From the NCBI GenBank assembly GCA_019454125.1, contig CP075365.1, forward strand, positions 1,296,218-1,360,217: a DNA stretch of 64,000 nucleotides, read 5' to 3'. Under the pieces are notes generated by a model. The model was not told the origin of the DNA, ran no database searches, and was given only the letters and a program-made list of their open reading frames with translations. Positions 25,459-34,608 of this stretch are shown here, in pieces; the first letter of the stretch is position 1, and every line of letters starts with the position of its first letter. The DNA comes from Fimbriimonadaceae bacterium. GTDB taxonomy: Bacteria > Armatimonadota > Fimbriimonadia > Fimbriimonadales > Fimbriimonadaceae. Both the position numbers and the translations under genes were made by a program.

Positions 25459-26610
25459 ATGAAGCTTCACGAATACCAGTCGAAGGCCCTCCTCCAGCAA
25501 TTCAACGTGCCCGTGCCCAAGGGCGAGGTCGCAGAGGACGGTCATGCGGCACGCACCATTGCCAGGGACCTTGGGGGCAAGGTCGTCGTGAAAGCCCAGG
25601 TGCTGATGGGTGGCCGAGGAAGGGCCGGTGGAGTCAAGCTCTTTAGTGACGCAGATGAAGCCGGCAACTTCGCCGGTGAGCTAATCGGTAAGCGGCTCAT
25701 CTCAATCCAAAACCCGGATGGAATGATTGTCGAAAAGGTGTTGGTCGCCGAGCAGGTGGACATCGCCTCGGAGTACTACCTTTCAGTCTTACTCGACCGT
25801 GCGGCCCAAAAGCTCCTCGTAATGCTTAGCAAAGAGGGCGGAATGGAAATCGAAGAGGTAGCCGCGAAAAGTCCGGAATCTATCGTGCGGCTGCACGTAG
25901 ATCCTGCATGGGGCCTCGCCGACTTCGAGATTCGGGATGCAATCATCAAGGCTGGGATTCCGAAACCAGTCCAGCGCCAGCTCGCCTCAATGATTCGAGG
26001 CTTGGTAAAGGCGTATTTGGAAAACGATTGCGACATGGTAGAGATTAATCCGGTGGCGGTAACTCCGGAGGGCAAGCTCATTGCGGCTGACGCAAAAGTT
26101 AGCATTGACGAGAACGCGCTGTTCCGTCACCCTGAGTACGAAGCAACTAAATCGGACGCTGCCGGTGACCCGCTGGAAGCGGCCGCCGCCGAACTCGGGA
26201 TTGCCTACGTAAGTCTTGGCGGCGACATTGGCATAATCGGTAATGGTGCAGGGCTCGTTATGTGCTCCCTCGACGAGGTTAGCGCGGCTGGAGGAAAGCC
26301 GGCTAATTTCTTAGACGTAGGAGGAGGAGCCAGCGCCGAACGTGTGAAAACTTGCGTCGAACTCGTTTTACGCGATAAGAACGTAAAGGGGTTGCTCATT
26401 AACATCTTTGGCGGCATTACCAGGGGCGATTTGGTCGCGCAAGGGATCATCCAGGCGCTTGCCGAACTGAATGTAAAGATTCCGGTCGTCGCCCGCGTTG
26501 AAGGCACGGCTGCGGCAGCGGGTCTCAAACTGCTAGAACCCACAGATATCGTCGGGGCCGCAACGATGCAGGAAGCCGCTGCGAAAATCGTTGAGCTTAC
26601 GCGGAACTAG
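25459..26610 (+). CDS. sucC: succinate--CoA ligase (ADP-forming) beta subunit
   Basis: SucC pairs with SucD to interconvert succinyl-CoA and succinate with ATP formation in the citric acid cycle. ATG 25459 gives the conserved start MKLHEYQSKALL; the open frame upstream to 25402 is unlike the family. The ATP-grasp domain holds VVVKAQVLMGGRGRAGGVK (about 45-63) and MVEINPV near 195. The CoA-ligase domain ends with LLINIFGGITRGD near 310. Its 383 residues are normal. sucD is not adjacent. The 3' end overlaps mfd by 14 bases. Confidence 0.93.
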   Translation: MKLHEYQSKALLQQFNVPVPKGEVAEDGHAARTIARDLGGKVVVKAQVLMGGRGRAGGVKLFSDADEAGNFAGELIGKRLISIQNPDGMIVEKVLVAEQVDIASEYYLSVLLDRAAQKLLVMLSKEGGMEIEEVAAKSPESIVRLHVDPAWGLADFEIRDAIIKAGIPKPVQRQLASMIRGLVKAYLENDCDMVEINPVAVTPEGKLIAADAKVSIDENALFRHPEYEATKSDAAGDPLEAAAAELGIAYVSLGGDIGIIGNGAGLVMCSLDEVSAAGGKPANFLDVGGGASAERVKTCVELVLRDKNVKGLLINIFGGITRGDLVAQGIIQALAELNVKIPVVARVEGTAAAAGLKLLEPTDIVGAATMQEAAAKIVELTRN

Positions 26611-29600
26611 ACGCGACACCGAGTGAAGCCCTTTGGGCCTCGATGCTTTCATAAGCGAATTGAATGGCCTCAAGAAGGCGTTCCGTCGCCTTGATTGGGT
26701 CACCTTCGAAGGGCCAAATTAGCTTCTCACCACTCATATAAGCGGACTTGTAGCGTTGTCGGATTATCGAGAACGCGCGCGGCGAAAACGCGGAACGGGG
26801 CTCGAAGAGTGCGGCCAGGCGGCCATCCTTGCCTTCAACCTTTTGGAGACCGAGCTCCGCGCAGCGGATGCGAAGGCGCATGACCTCCGTTATCATCTCA
26901 ACTGTCACGGGCAAGGCTCCATACCGGTCACGGATCTCATCGCGCACATCCATCAATGTGCCTACTTCCCGACTTGACATAAGGAGCTTATAGTAGTAGA
27001 GTCTTTGGCCCTCGTCCGGGACATAGACGGTTGGAATCAGGGCCTTGACAGGTAACTCAAGAATGGGAAGGGGTGCCAAGCCAACGAGCGGATCCTTCAT
27101 GTCCTGCGGTTCGGTGCCATCCGCGAAAGATTTGAGGAAATGAACCTCGCTGTCAATGAGTTGGCTATAGAGGTCAAATCCCACGGCTGACATTTGTCCG
27201 CTTTGCTTGGCACCTAGCAAATCACCCGCGCCTCGAATCTGTAAGTCGCGAAACGCTAGGGAATATCCGCTTCCAAGATGGTTGAACTCTTGAAGGGCTC
27301 CTAGGCGAGCAGTGGCGTTTTCAGTCAGGACTGTGTCGGCAGAATAGAGGAAATAGGAGTATGCTTGGACGTCGCTGCGTCCTACCCTTCCCCGTAACTG
27401 GTATAGTTGCGACAAGCCAAACTTATCCGCATTCTCTACGATGAGGGTGTTGGCGCTCGGAATATCGAGACCGTTCTCGACAATCGTCGTCGAAACAAGA
27501 ATGTCGATCTCGCCATTGATGAAGCCAAGCATGACCGGTTCAAGTTCAGCCTCCGTCATCTGACCATGGCCTACGGCAATCTTAGCAGTCGGGACGAGCT
27601 TCTTCAATCTTTCGGCGACGTGATAGATGCCACTTACCCGGTTAAAGACGTAATAAACCTGCCCACCCCTTGTCAACTCGCGCAAGAGGGCTTCTCGGAC
27701 GACTTCGGTGCTGAAGGGCCTTACGTAAGTGCGGATGGGTAGGCGTCCCGGGGGTGGGTCGTTTATGAGAGACATCGGCCTTATCGACATAAGCGACATG
27801 CTCAAAGTACGAGGTATCGGCGTAGCGGAAAGCGTGAGCACATCCGCCTGAGTCCGTAAGGTCTTCAGGGCCTCCTTATGCTTCACCCCGAACTTTTGTT
27901 CTTCGTCGACAATGATGAGTCCCAGCTTCTTAAAAGCCAATTTGTCGTTCAAAAGCGCGTGCGTTCCAATGACGATGTCTAGATCGCCTCTTTCCAGATC
28001 TTGTCTGAGGGCTTTACGTGCCGCAGCTTTCGTGAAGCGTGTTAGGCAGCCCACCCGTGTCGGGAATCCGGAGAGGCGTTCGCAAAAACTGCGATAGTGT
28101 TGTTCGCTCAGAATTGTCGTTGGGCACAAAACCGCCACTTGGCTACCGGCTTGGACAACCTTGAAGGCAGCGCGGATGGCAACTTCGGTCTTCCCGAAAC
28201 CGACGTCACCGCAGATAAGGCGGTCCATAGGATATTCGGTCTCGAGGTCCTCTTTGACATCGATAATCGCCGCAAGTTGGCTGGGGGTCTCAACCCAAGG
28301 AAACGTGTGTTCGAGTTCGGCTTGCCATGGAGAATCCGAGCCGTAACTCGGGCGTGTCGTCTTCCGGCGTTCTGCGTAGAGCCTTATGAGTTCTCGTGCA
28401 AACTCACGTGCCTCCTCGCGGGCCTTTCCCACGGTCCGCTGCCAGTCACCTCCTGTAAGTCGGTTGATCTTCGGCGTTACGTCGTCCGGTGCAAGATACT
28501 TTTGCACTCGGTCCAGCTGGTCGGCGGGGACAAACAGCCGGTCAGGAGTCTGATAGTCAATGTGCAGGAATTCGCGTTCTGTCCCTTCCTGAACCCGCTT
28601 GACCAAACCTCGATAGATTCCGATCCCGTAATTGATATGCACGACAAAGTCGCCGGGCTTAAGGTCTAAGACGGTCGTGATCGGCACCCCTTCGCTAAAC
28701 CGCCTTTGGGGAAGCTTTAGGCGGCCGACGCCGAAGAGCTCGTGATCGGTCAGGAGCGCGGCCCCATGAGCCGGAGCCACGAAGCCGCCGGCGAGGTTGC
28801 CCTCGAGGAGGCGAAGAGCGGCGGGTTCGGGCGTTTCGGATTCAGTAGGGAAGAGTTCGGCTTGGGCGAGCACGGCCTTGGCGCGGGTGGGCTGGTCGGT
28901 GGAGACTCCGACGGCCAGTTGCCCGGTCAACCAGTTCTGGATCGTTGCGGTAAGGATTGTCGGGTTAGACCTATACGGTTCCAATGATTGGAATCCGAGC
29001 TCGTGCCCCTCGCCACGCGGAAACCAGTTCGGCGCGGCGTCGCTCGCAGTGAGCATCGTTGCGGGACCGTGTTGGCCAAAACGCTCGGGCGGTAGCATGT
29101 AGTCGTGGGCATGGACTTCAAGGAACTCGCCCGCGGCAGCGCGTGCGGCCAGGGCCTGGCCGAGTTCCTCTTCGGCGCGGTTCGCCAACGCGGCGAGCTC
29201 GAAAGGCTCCTCCAAGACCAGCCACCCCTTTTCCCCAAGAAGGTCCACGGCACAGCCGGAATCCGGCTGGATGAACGGCCGATAGAGGTCTAGGCGGTCG
29301 AAATGGCGCATCGCCTCCAAGCTTCGAAGATCGTGGGCGACGGTTTCTCGCAGTTGGTCGCCGGCCGCTGGCGGCAACCGGTTCGCCTCGCTCTCCAAGG
29401 TCGACTGGAGAAGCTCCACGACCCCAGAGCCCGGCAGGGGAAGGATGGTCTCGCGCGCTGGAAGGACTTTGAGCGGAGGGGAAGAGCCGACGGAGCGCTG
29501 GCTCATCGGGTCGAAAAAGCGGAGTGTCTCGACCTCGTCGCCAAAGAGTTCGACGCGCACCGGGCGCTCCGCGCCCATCGGAAAGACGTCGAGGATCCCT

Positions 29601-30133
29601 CCCCGGCGCGAGAATTGGCCGGGCACGCGAATCGGGTCGGAGATTTCGTAGCCAAGCTTTGAAAGTCGGTCGACCGTGTCGTCGATATCTAGAGTCTGGC
29701 CAGCATAAAGTTGGACATAGTGTTCATCCAAAACTTCAAGGGGAAGGGTTCGTTCCAGGGCCGAAGCGGCTGTGGCTACCACAATGGTCGGCGTCTCGCC
29801 AGAAAGCGCGCGGAGCGCGCCGATGCGGTCTGAAAGGGCGGTGGTCTCCGGCGCCGCGTTCTCAAAGAGCGCGCTCTGGCCGCTCGGCAAGAGCCGGATC
29901 GCGTCCGCGGGAACGCCGCAAAGGGCCAACCGTGCTACCCAGTGGAGGGCGCGGTCGTAGTTCTTCGTCACCACGAGGCACGGGCCGGGGCTCATTTGCC
30001 AAGCGGCGGCGACAAGGGGCGGCCGGGCCTCAGGGCAAACGTCGTACCAGCGCTCCCCGGCAGACTTCTGCCCAAGAATCGGAGAAAGCGTGGCTCGCTC
30101 GCCCAGCCAGCGGCAAAAATCCTGCAGGCGCAT
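26597..30133 (-). CDS. mfd: transcription-repair coupling factor Mfd
   Basis: Mfd removes RNA polymerase stalled at lesions and recruits UvrA. ATG 30133 (MRLQDFCRWLG) gives 1178 residues. The UvrB-like part runs to about 350 (FSRRGGILDVFPM near 180). The RNA-polymerase-binding domain starts near 485 (LKPGDFVVHINYGIGIYRG). The helicase motors contain GDVGFGKTEVA (Walker A) and IIVDEEQKFGVKHKE (Walker B), followed by the TRG relay and the C-terminal UvrA-regulating domain. GC content jumps from about 52-57% to about 70% near 28.7-28.75 kb, close to the start of the polymerase-binding domain. Confidence 0.95.
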   Translation of the reverse strand: MRLQDFCRWLGERATLSPILGQKSAGERWYDVCPEARPPLVAAAWQMSPGPCLVVTKNYDRALHWVARLALCGVPADAIRLLPSGQSALFENAAPETTALSDRIGALRALSGETPTIVVATAASALERTLPLEVLDEHYVQLYAGQTLDIDDTVDRLSKLGYEISDPIRVPGQFSRRGGILDVFPMGAERPVRVELFGDEVETLRFFDPMSQRSVGSSPPLKVLPARETILPLPGSGVVELLQSTLESEANRLPPAAGDQLRETVAHDLRSLEAMRHFDRLDLYRPFIQPDSGCAVDLLGEKGWLVLEEPFELAALANRAEEELGQALAARAAAGEFLEVHAHDYMLPPERFGQHGPATMLTASDAAPNWFPRGEGHELGFQSLEPYRSNPTILTATIQNWLTGQLAVGVSTDQPTRAKAVLAQAELFPTESETPEPAALRLLEGNLAGGFVAPAHGAALLTDHELFGVGRLKLPQRRFSEGVPITTVLDLKPGDFVVHINYGIGIYRGLVKRVQEGTEREFLHIDYQTPDRLFVPADQLDRVQKYLAPDDVTPKINRLTGGDWQRTVGKAREEAREFARELIRLYAERRKTTRPSYGSDSPWQAELEHTFPWVETPSQLAAIIDVKEDLETEYPMDRLICGDVGFGKTEVAIRAAFKVVQAGSQVAVLCPTTILSEQHYRSFCERLSGFPTRVGCLTRFTKAAARKALRQDLERGDLDIVIGTHALLNDKLAFKKLGLIIVDEEQKFGVKHKEALKTLRTQADVLTLSATPIPRTLSMSLMSIRPMSLINDPPPGRLPIRTYVRPFSTEVVREALLRELTRGGQVYYVFNRVSGIYHVAERLKKLVPTAKIAVGHGQMTEAELEPVMLGFINGEIDILVSTTIVENGLDIPSANTLIVENADKFGLSQLYQLRGRVGRSDVQAYSYFLYSADTVLTENATARLGALQEFNHLGSGYSLAFRDLQIRGAGDLLGAKQSGQMSAVGFDLYSQLIDSEVHFLKSFADGTEPQDMKDPLVGLAPLPILELPVKALIPTVYVPDEGQRLYYYKLLMSSREVGTLMDVRDEIRDRYGALPVTVEMITEVMRLRIRCAELGLQKVEGKDGRLAALFEPRSAFSPRAFSIIRQRYKSAYMSGEKLIWPFEGDPIKATERLLEAIQFAYESIEAQRASLGVASSSA

Positions 30134-30165
30134 GCGGACACCTGATGATACGCCCGAGGGCCGCG

Positions 30166-31389
30166 CTACTTCAGGACGTTCCAGGTCACGGCGCGCGTGC
30201 GGACGAGTTCCGCGCCGTTGCGGACTTGGACGAAGGCGGTCTGCTTGCCGGGCAGCAGCTTCACGTACCCTTCCCACTCGCCGTTCGCACCGACCGGGAA
30301 GCGCCCGACCCGCCTTGCCCCGACGATCACTTCGACGCTTTGCCCAGGCTTGGCCTTCCCAGAGACTTTGTTCATGCCTTGCGGAAGGTTGGCGCCATTG
30401 CGGGGCGTGTCCATCTCCGGGCCGGTCGGCGGCGCCGGGCGCTCCGCGGGACGCCCGGGAGCGTTGAACTCCTTCTTCTCGACCGTGTCGCCCTTCTCAT
30501 TGAGCAGCCTGGCCGTCACCGAAGTCGGATCCGAATGGCGCGGCGGAACGTCCGCGACCCATTCACCAGAGTTCTGGATCGTCGTCTCGCCAAGGTCGTC
30601 GCCGTCGACGCTGATGCTCACGCGGCTTCCGGGCTTACCCTGGCCGCGCACCTGGACGATCTTCGTTTGAGGGCGGCGCAGCACGCCGCTGATCTCGAAC
30701 TTTGGATCGTCGACAGATTCGCCCGGCTTCTCGACGCGCAGCGGCACTTTTTCCATCATGGCAATGCGCTGGCCCTTCCGACCGACCGCCTCGACTTCCA
30801 ACTCATAAAGGCCGGTCTCTCGAAGATTGAGGACGACTTGCCACCTGCCTCCGGCGTCCGCCGTGATCTCATGCCAAAGCGCGTTGTTCACGCGGACCTG
30901 CAGCCGGGACTTCGGTTCGGCGATACCGGAAACCAGCGTCTTGCCGGGCTCGACGGTCGGATTCTTGGGGTCAGGGACCTTAAGCTGGATCGGCGAGGAT
31001 TCGCCGGGGACTTCGATCGAGCGTTCTTGATGCGCGACCTCCGTTTTCGAGACTGGATCCAGAAAAAGGGCCTCGACCAGGACTTCTCCGGCAATCCGCG
31101 GGCTCCATTCGAAGGCCCACGTGCCCTCGTCGGAGACGGTCAGGTTCCGCTCGCCCGTCGAGATCGGCATCTCGTTGGCACTGAGCCGCACGATGTAGCC
31201 TGGCTTTCCGTGGCCCTCAAGCGTAATGGGCTGCCCAGCCACGGGTTTAATTTGTAGCGGTTCTATCGAAAAATCTGTACGGATCGCGACTCCGCCGCCA
31301 TGGCCGCTGAGGGCAGCGCCAATGAAAGAGCCTGCGGCGACGAACGCCTTGAAGCCCGTATAGAGGTTGCTCGGCCCTCCTCGACTCAA
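30166..31389 (-). CDS. Ig-like repeat protein
   Basis: This 407-residue protein has one hydrophobic segment near residues 12-28 (GFKAFVAAGSFIGAALSG) and then four repeats of about 85-90 residues. Each has the pattern G-x-x-x-PG-x-x-V-x-V near its start and G-x-W near its middle (GKPGYIVRL...GTWAFEW; AEPKSRLQV...GGRWQVVL; GKPGSRVSI...GEWVADV; AKPGQSVEV...GEWEGYV). These are bacterial Ig-like modules, expected on the cell surface or in the periplasm. Its ATG start overlaps the stop of the upstream coiled-coil gene (ATGA). Confidence 0.72.
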   Translation of the reverse strand: MSRGGPSNLYTGFKAFVAAGSFIGAALSGHGGGVAIRTDFSIEPLQIKPVAGQPITLEGHGKPGYIVRLSANEMPISTGERNLTVSDEGTWAFEWSPRIAGEVLVEALFLDPVSKTEVAHQERSIEVPGESSPIQLKVPDPKNPTVEPGKTLVSGIAEPKSRLQVRVNNALWHEITADAGGRWQVVLNLRETGLYELEVEAVGRKGQRIAMMEKVPLRVEKPGESVDDPKFEISGVLRRPQTKIVQVRGQGKPGSRVSISVDGDDLGETTIQNSGEWVADVPPRHSDPTSVTARLLNEKGDTVEKKEFNAPGRPAERPAPPTGPEMDTPRNGANLPQGMNKVSGKAKPGQSVEVIVGARRVGRFPVGANGEWEGYVKLLPGKQTAFVQVRNGAELVRTRAVTWNVLK

Positions 31390-33500
31390 GACGCTTCCTC
31401 ACGCGCCATGGCCGCAGCCTGCCGGATCCACTCGTCGCAGTCCACGCCCTGCCATTCCTTAAGGTGGAGCGTCTCTCGCAGAACTTTCGGTCCGGCTGCC
31501 GCAAGATCCCCGAACGTGAGGATTCCCGCGTCCCACAGCATCTTCTTATAGACCGGGCCGAGCCCGGTGATCTCGTCGAGCGGGTCGCGACGAGAGGCGA
31601 GCGAGACGCCCGGCACGCGGCCCTGCCCCTGGACAAGCACCGGCTCCGGTTTGTTCCCGCTGGGCCTCGGTGGTTCTGGTTCCGAGGTGCCCCCGTCGAG
31701 GCTCTCCAGGATTCGCCGGGTCTCTTCGATTTCTTCCTGCAGCGCCTGGCTGACTTTGGTGGACTCTGCGGTGCGCTCGCTGGCCTTCTTCGCCTGAAGA
31801 TCGGCGACGGCCGCTTGGAGTTCCGCGACCCTGCCGCTTTGCCTATGGGCCTCTTCTTGCGCGGTCGCCGCCGCTGCCTTAGCTTTGGTCAGAGCCTCCC
31901 GCAGTTCCTTGGCCTCGTTCGCTACCGCTTCCGCGGCCCGCCGGGACTCTGCGCTTTGGCCTTCCAGTTCGGCAAGTCGCGTGCTCGCCTGCTCCGCTTC
32001 GGCACGCCACTTGGCCTGCTCTTCGAGCTGCGAGTTCAAACGCTCGACCTCCTTGGCGGAGGCTGCCGCCGCTTGTTTGGCCGCCTCAAACCCTTTCCGG
32101 AGCGCCTCGCTTTCCTCAGTCGCGCGCTGGGCCGCTTCGGCTTGCTCTCGAAGCTTGGCGAGGTCGGCCGTCTGGGATTCCACTCGGAGAAGGGCGGTCT
32201 CTGCGTCGGAGGCCCGCTGGCGGGCGGAGGTCAGTTCTCCCGACATCGCCTTAAGCTTGTTGGCCGCTTCGACGAGCAGCTGTCGGGCCTGGCCGATCCC
32301 GGCCGCTTGTTCTCGCATCGCAGCGAGTTCGTCTTCCAGGGCGGAAGCACGACGCTCGGCTTGGTCGAGTTTGGCTCGGAGCTCCGTAGTCTCGGCGGGG
32401 GCGTCGTTGCCAAGTTCTCGCATCAGAGCCTCAATTGTGGCCGCTTGGCCGGCGGCCTGTTCGGCGAGCCGCTCATAGCGTTCGCGGTACTCCTCCGAGG
32501 CTCCAGAGGGCGTGCTGGCGCGGCCGCGCTGCTGGGTGAGTTCGGCTTGGCTCGCGGCGAGTTGGGCGCGCAACTCCTCAAGCTCACTCTGGACGTCTTT
32601 CCCGCCCCGTTCCATCGAGATGCGGGCGAGCTCGTTGTTTGCATCCTGCAGCCTCGCTTCGAGCAACGACGACCGAGAGGCGCGTTCCCGCAGCGCTTCG
32701 AGTTCCGCGACCTGCAAGGCGGGTGCCTTCTCCACCTGGCGGGTGAGCTTCTCGACCTGCTGCTTCGCCGCGGCAAGCTCGCTTTCCAGCCGGGGCAACA
32801 TCTCTGCGCGGGCCTTTAGGCCGGCCAGTTCGGCAAGGTCCGGCGCGGGGGTCGGGGCAGCCTTCTTGCGCTCCAGTTCAAGCTCCCTACGTGCCTGGAG
32901 CAGTTGGGCCTCGAGGTTGGGGACGGTGGCGGCCCGGTCGCGAAGGGCGCGAAGCTCGGCAGGGTCGAGCGCCGCGTGCGCTCGTTCCGAAACCATCGCC
33001 TTCAGCTTCTCGAGCGTCGCCTTCAACTCAGCGTTCTCAGCCGCCAGCTCGGGGTCGATGCTGGCTTGCGTCGCCCGCTCGGCGACCACGGTGGCGTACT
33101 TGTCCTCCAGTTCTTCGAGCTCACGGAGGCGCGCACGGAGCTTGTCGGCTTCGTCCAGGGCCCGGCGGTGGCGCTCCTGCCACGTGCCGGAATCGCCAGA
33201 AGAGGCCCGTAGTTCTCTAAGTTGTTCTGCCAGCTTGTCGCGCTCTAAGGCGATGGGCTCCATCTCCGCGATGCGCCGCTGGGCTTGGAGCAGTTCCAGC
33301 CGAACGTTCTCGTCAGCCTCGGGAGGGGCGCCTGCCGCTTTCGCCCGTAGCTCGTCGATCTCGCGCTGGGCGGCTTCGAACCTTCGCTCCCAAGCCGCTT
33401 CCATCTCGTCCTTCGGCTTCCGACGGTAATAGAAAAGGTCGATCAGAAGCCAAATGACCGCTGACCCGCCGATCCCGTAAAAGAGTGACTGGATATCCAT
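31386..33500 (-). CDS. membrane-anchored coiled-coil protein with C-terminal helix-hairpin-like domain
   Basis: ATG 33500 starts a 704-residue protein. A single membrane helix lies at residues 4-20 (QSLFYGIGGSAVIWLLIDLF). About 560 residues of coiled coil follow, very rich in Ala, Glu, Arg and Leu. A small globular C-terminal domain (LDEITGLGPVYKKMLWDAGILTFGDLAA near 640-667) resembles the helix-3-turn-helix/DUF4332 nucleic-acid-binding type seen in COG3743-like proteins. An upstream in-frame ATG at 33578 adds 26 atypical residues. A structural or envelope-to-DNA tether role is possible but unproven. Confidence 0.7.
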   Translation of the reverse strand: MDIQSLFYGIGGSAVIWLLIDLFYYRRKPKDEMEAAWERRFEAAQREIDELRAKAAGAPPEADENVRLELLQAQRRIAEMEPIALERDKLAEQLRELRASSGDSGTWQERHRRALDEADKLRARLRELEELEDKYATVVAERATQASIDPELAAENAELKATLEKLKAMVSERAHAALDPAELRALRDRAATVPNLEAQLLQARRELELERKKAAPTPAPDLAELAGLKARAEMLPRLESELAAAKQQVEKLTRQVEKAPALQVAELEALRERASRSSLLEARLQDANNELARISMERGGKDVQSELEELRAQLAASQAELTQQRGRASTPSGASEEYRERYERLAEQAAGQAATIEALMRELGNDAPAETTELRAKLDQAERRASALEDELAAMREQAAGIGQARQLLVEAANKLKAMSGELTSARQRASDAETALLRVESQTADLAKLREQAEAAQRATEESEALRKGFEAAKQAAAASAKEVERLNSQLEEQAKWRAEAEQASTRLAELEGQSAESRRAAEAVANEAKELREALTKAKAAAATAQEEAHRQSGRVAELQAAVADLQAKKASERTAESTKVSQALQEEIEETRRILESLDGGTSEPEPPRPSGNKPEPVLVQGQGRVPGVSLASRRDPLDEITGLGPVYKKMLWDAGILTFGDLAAAGPKVLRETLHLKEWQGVDCDEWIRQAAAMAREEAS

Positions 33501-33594
33501 CGCGAAAGCCTTAGAACCTGCTCTAAGTATTGGCAGATTCTTGACAGCGCACAGGCCAATGGCCCGATAGCACGCCAAGGATCAAGTTCCCGAC

Positions 33595-34608
33595 CTATTT
33601 GTCTACCAAAACATCGACGACCAAGGGATTATGGTCGGAGGCTCCTGAAGATTCGACGAACGCCGTGGCACATCCGGTACGCCCGAACAGCCAAACATGG
33701 TCGATCCTCTGGAGCGGAGTCCGGGAGGGCATCGTCCAGCCGGGGCCAATGCCGCGCTCAGCCCATGCGTCGCGTCCCCACCTCTGCAACTCGCGAAGGC
33801 TTTGGCCCGAAGGGGACCGGTTCATGTCTCCCGCGAGCACGGCAGGATCTCCGTGGCCCTTTGCGATCGGCACGACCTTGCGAAGGAGGCAAGCCTGCTC
33901 CGTGCCGACTTCGCCGAAGCGGCGCCAAAGTTGGTGGAGCGGCCGCCCGAGCATGACGTCCGTGCGGAAGCTGGGCATGTGCATGTTCACGACCCGGAGC
34001 GTGGCGCCGCCCTTTCTCACCTTTGTCTCGACACAGCTCCAGGAAAAAGAGAACTCTGTTAGCCAAACTTCGCGCTGCCACTCGATCGGTAATCGAGTGG
34101 CCGTCGTCCGACCGTTGCTGCAATAGAAGCGGTATTCGGGTAAAGCTTTACGAAGTGCGTTATACGTGGCCGCGTCCTCACCGCGCCAATCCAGCTCTTG
34201 CATGCACACAATGTCGGGGTCGCAGCGCCTTATCGTCGCCGCGACCTTCTCGACCCCGGCCCAGCAATGCTGGACGTTATAGGACATCACGCGAATCTGT
34301 CCAGGCTCGCTGGCAGCCGTGGAACGCGGGAAGTGCCACTGACCTGCATAAACAAAAAGGCCGGTTTGAAGCAGTATGGATAGGGCCAAGCGTTTCCAGT
34401 TCCTGCGTGCGAGAGCGAAGGGAAGGGCCAAGGCGAGAGGAATAAGACAAAGCGCAGAGTGCAAGGAGTTCGCGACGAAGCCGAGCGAGGTCGTATCGTC
34501 GCCGGAATAGCCATAGTAGACCAGAAAGGACACGGACAGAAACGCCAGCAGCACAAGGCCCGTCCACAACTGGTCAAAGCGCTTGGAGCCCTGCTTCCTT
34601 TCGGTCAC
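33595..34608 (-). CDS. membrane endonuclease/exonuclease/phosphatase family protein
   Basis: GTG 34608 overlaps the stop of the beta-CASP gene (GTGA), which decides this start over an upstream ATG at 34755. Residues 15-95 contain three hydrophobic segments. The EEP domain follows: RVMSYNVQHCW, a catalytic Glu in CMQELDW, GDMNRSPSG with Asp/Asn, and the final SDHNPLVVDV. This metal-dependent fold acts on phosphodiesters or inositol phosphates; which substrate is unclear, and the catalytic part would lie on one side of the membrane. Confidence 0.8.
   Translation of the reverse strand: MTERKQGSKRFDQLWTGLVLLAFLSVSFLVYYGYSGDDTTSLGFVANSLHSALCLIPLALALPFALARRNWKRLALSILLQTGLFVYAGQWHFPRSTAASEPGQIRVMSYNVQHCWAGVEKVAATIRRCDPDIVCMQELDWRGEDAATYNALRKALPEYRFYCSNGRTTATRLPIEWQREVWLTEFSFSWSCVETKVRKGGATLRVVNMHMPSFRTDVMLGRPLHQLWRRFGEVGTEQACLLRKVVPIAKGHGDPAVLAGDMNRSPSGQSLRELQRWGRDAWAERGIGPGWTMPSRTPLQRIDHVWLFGRTGCATAFVESSGASDHNPLVVDVLVDK

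Noticed and set aside
29524-31257. Plus-strand 577-residue reading frame over mfd and the Ig gene
   Set aside because: Mfd motifs are on the opposite strand; the shadow product is Arg-rich without domains.
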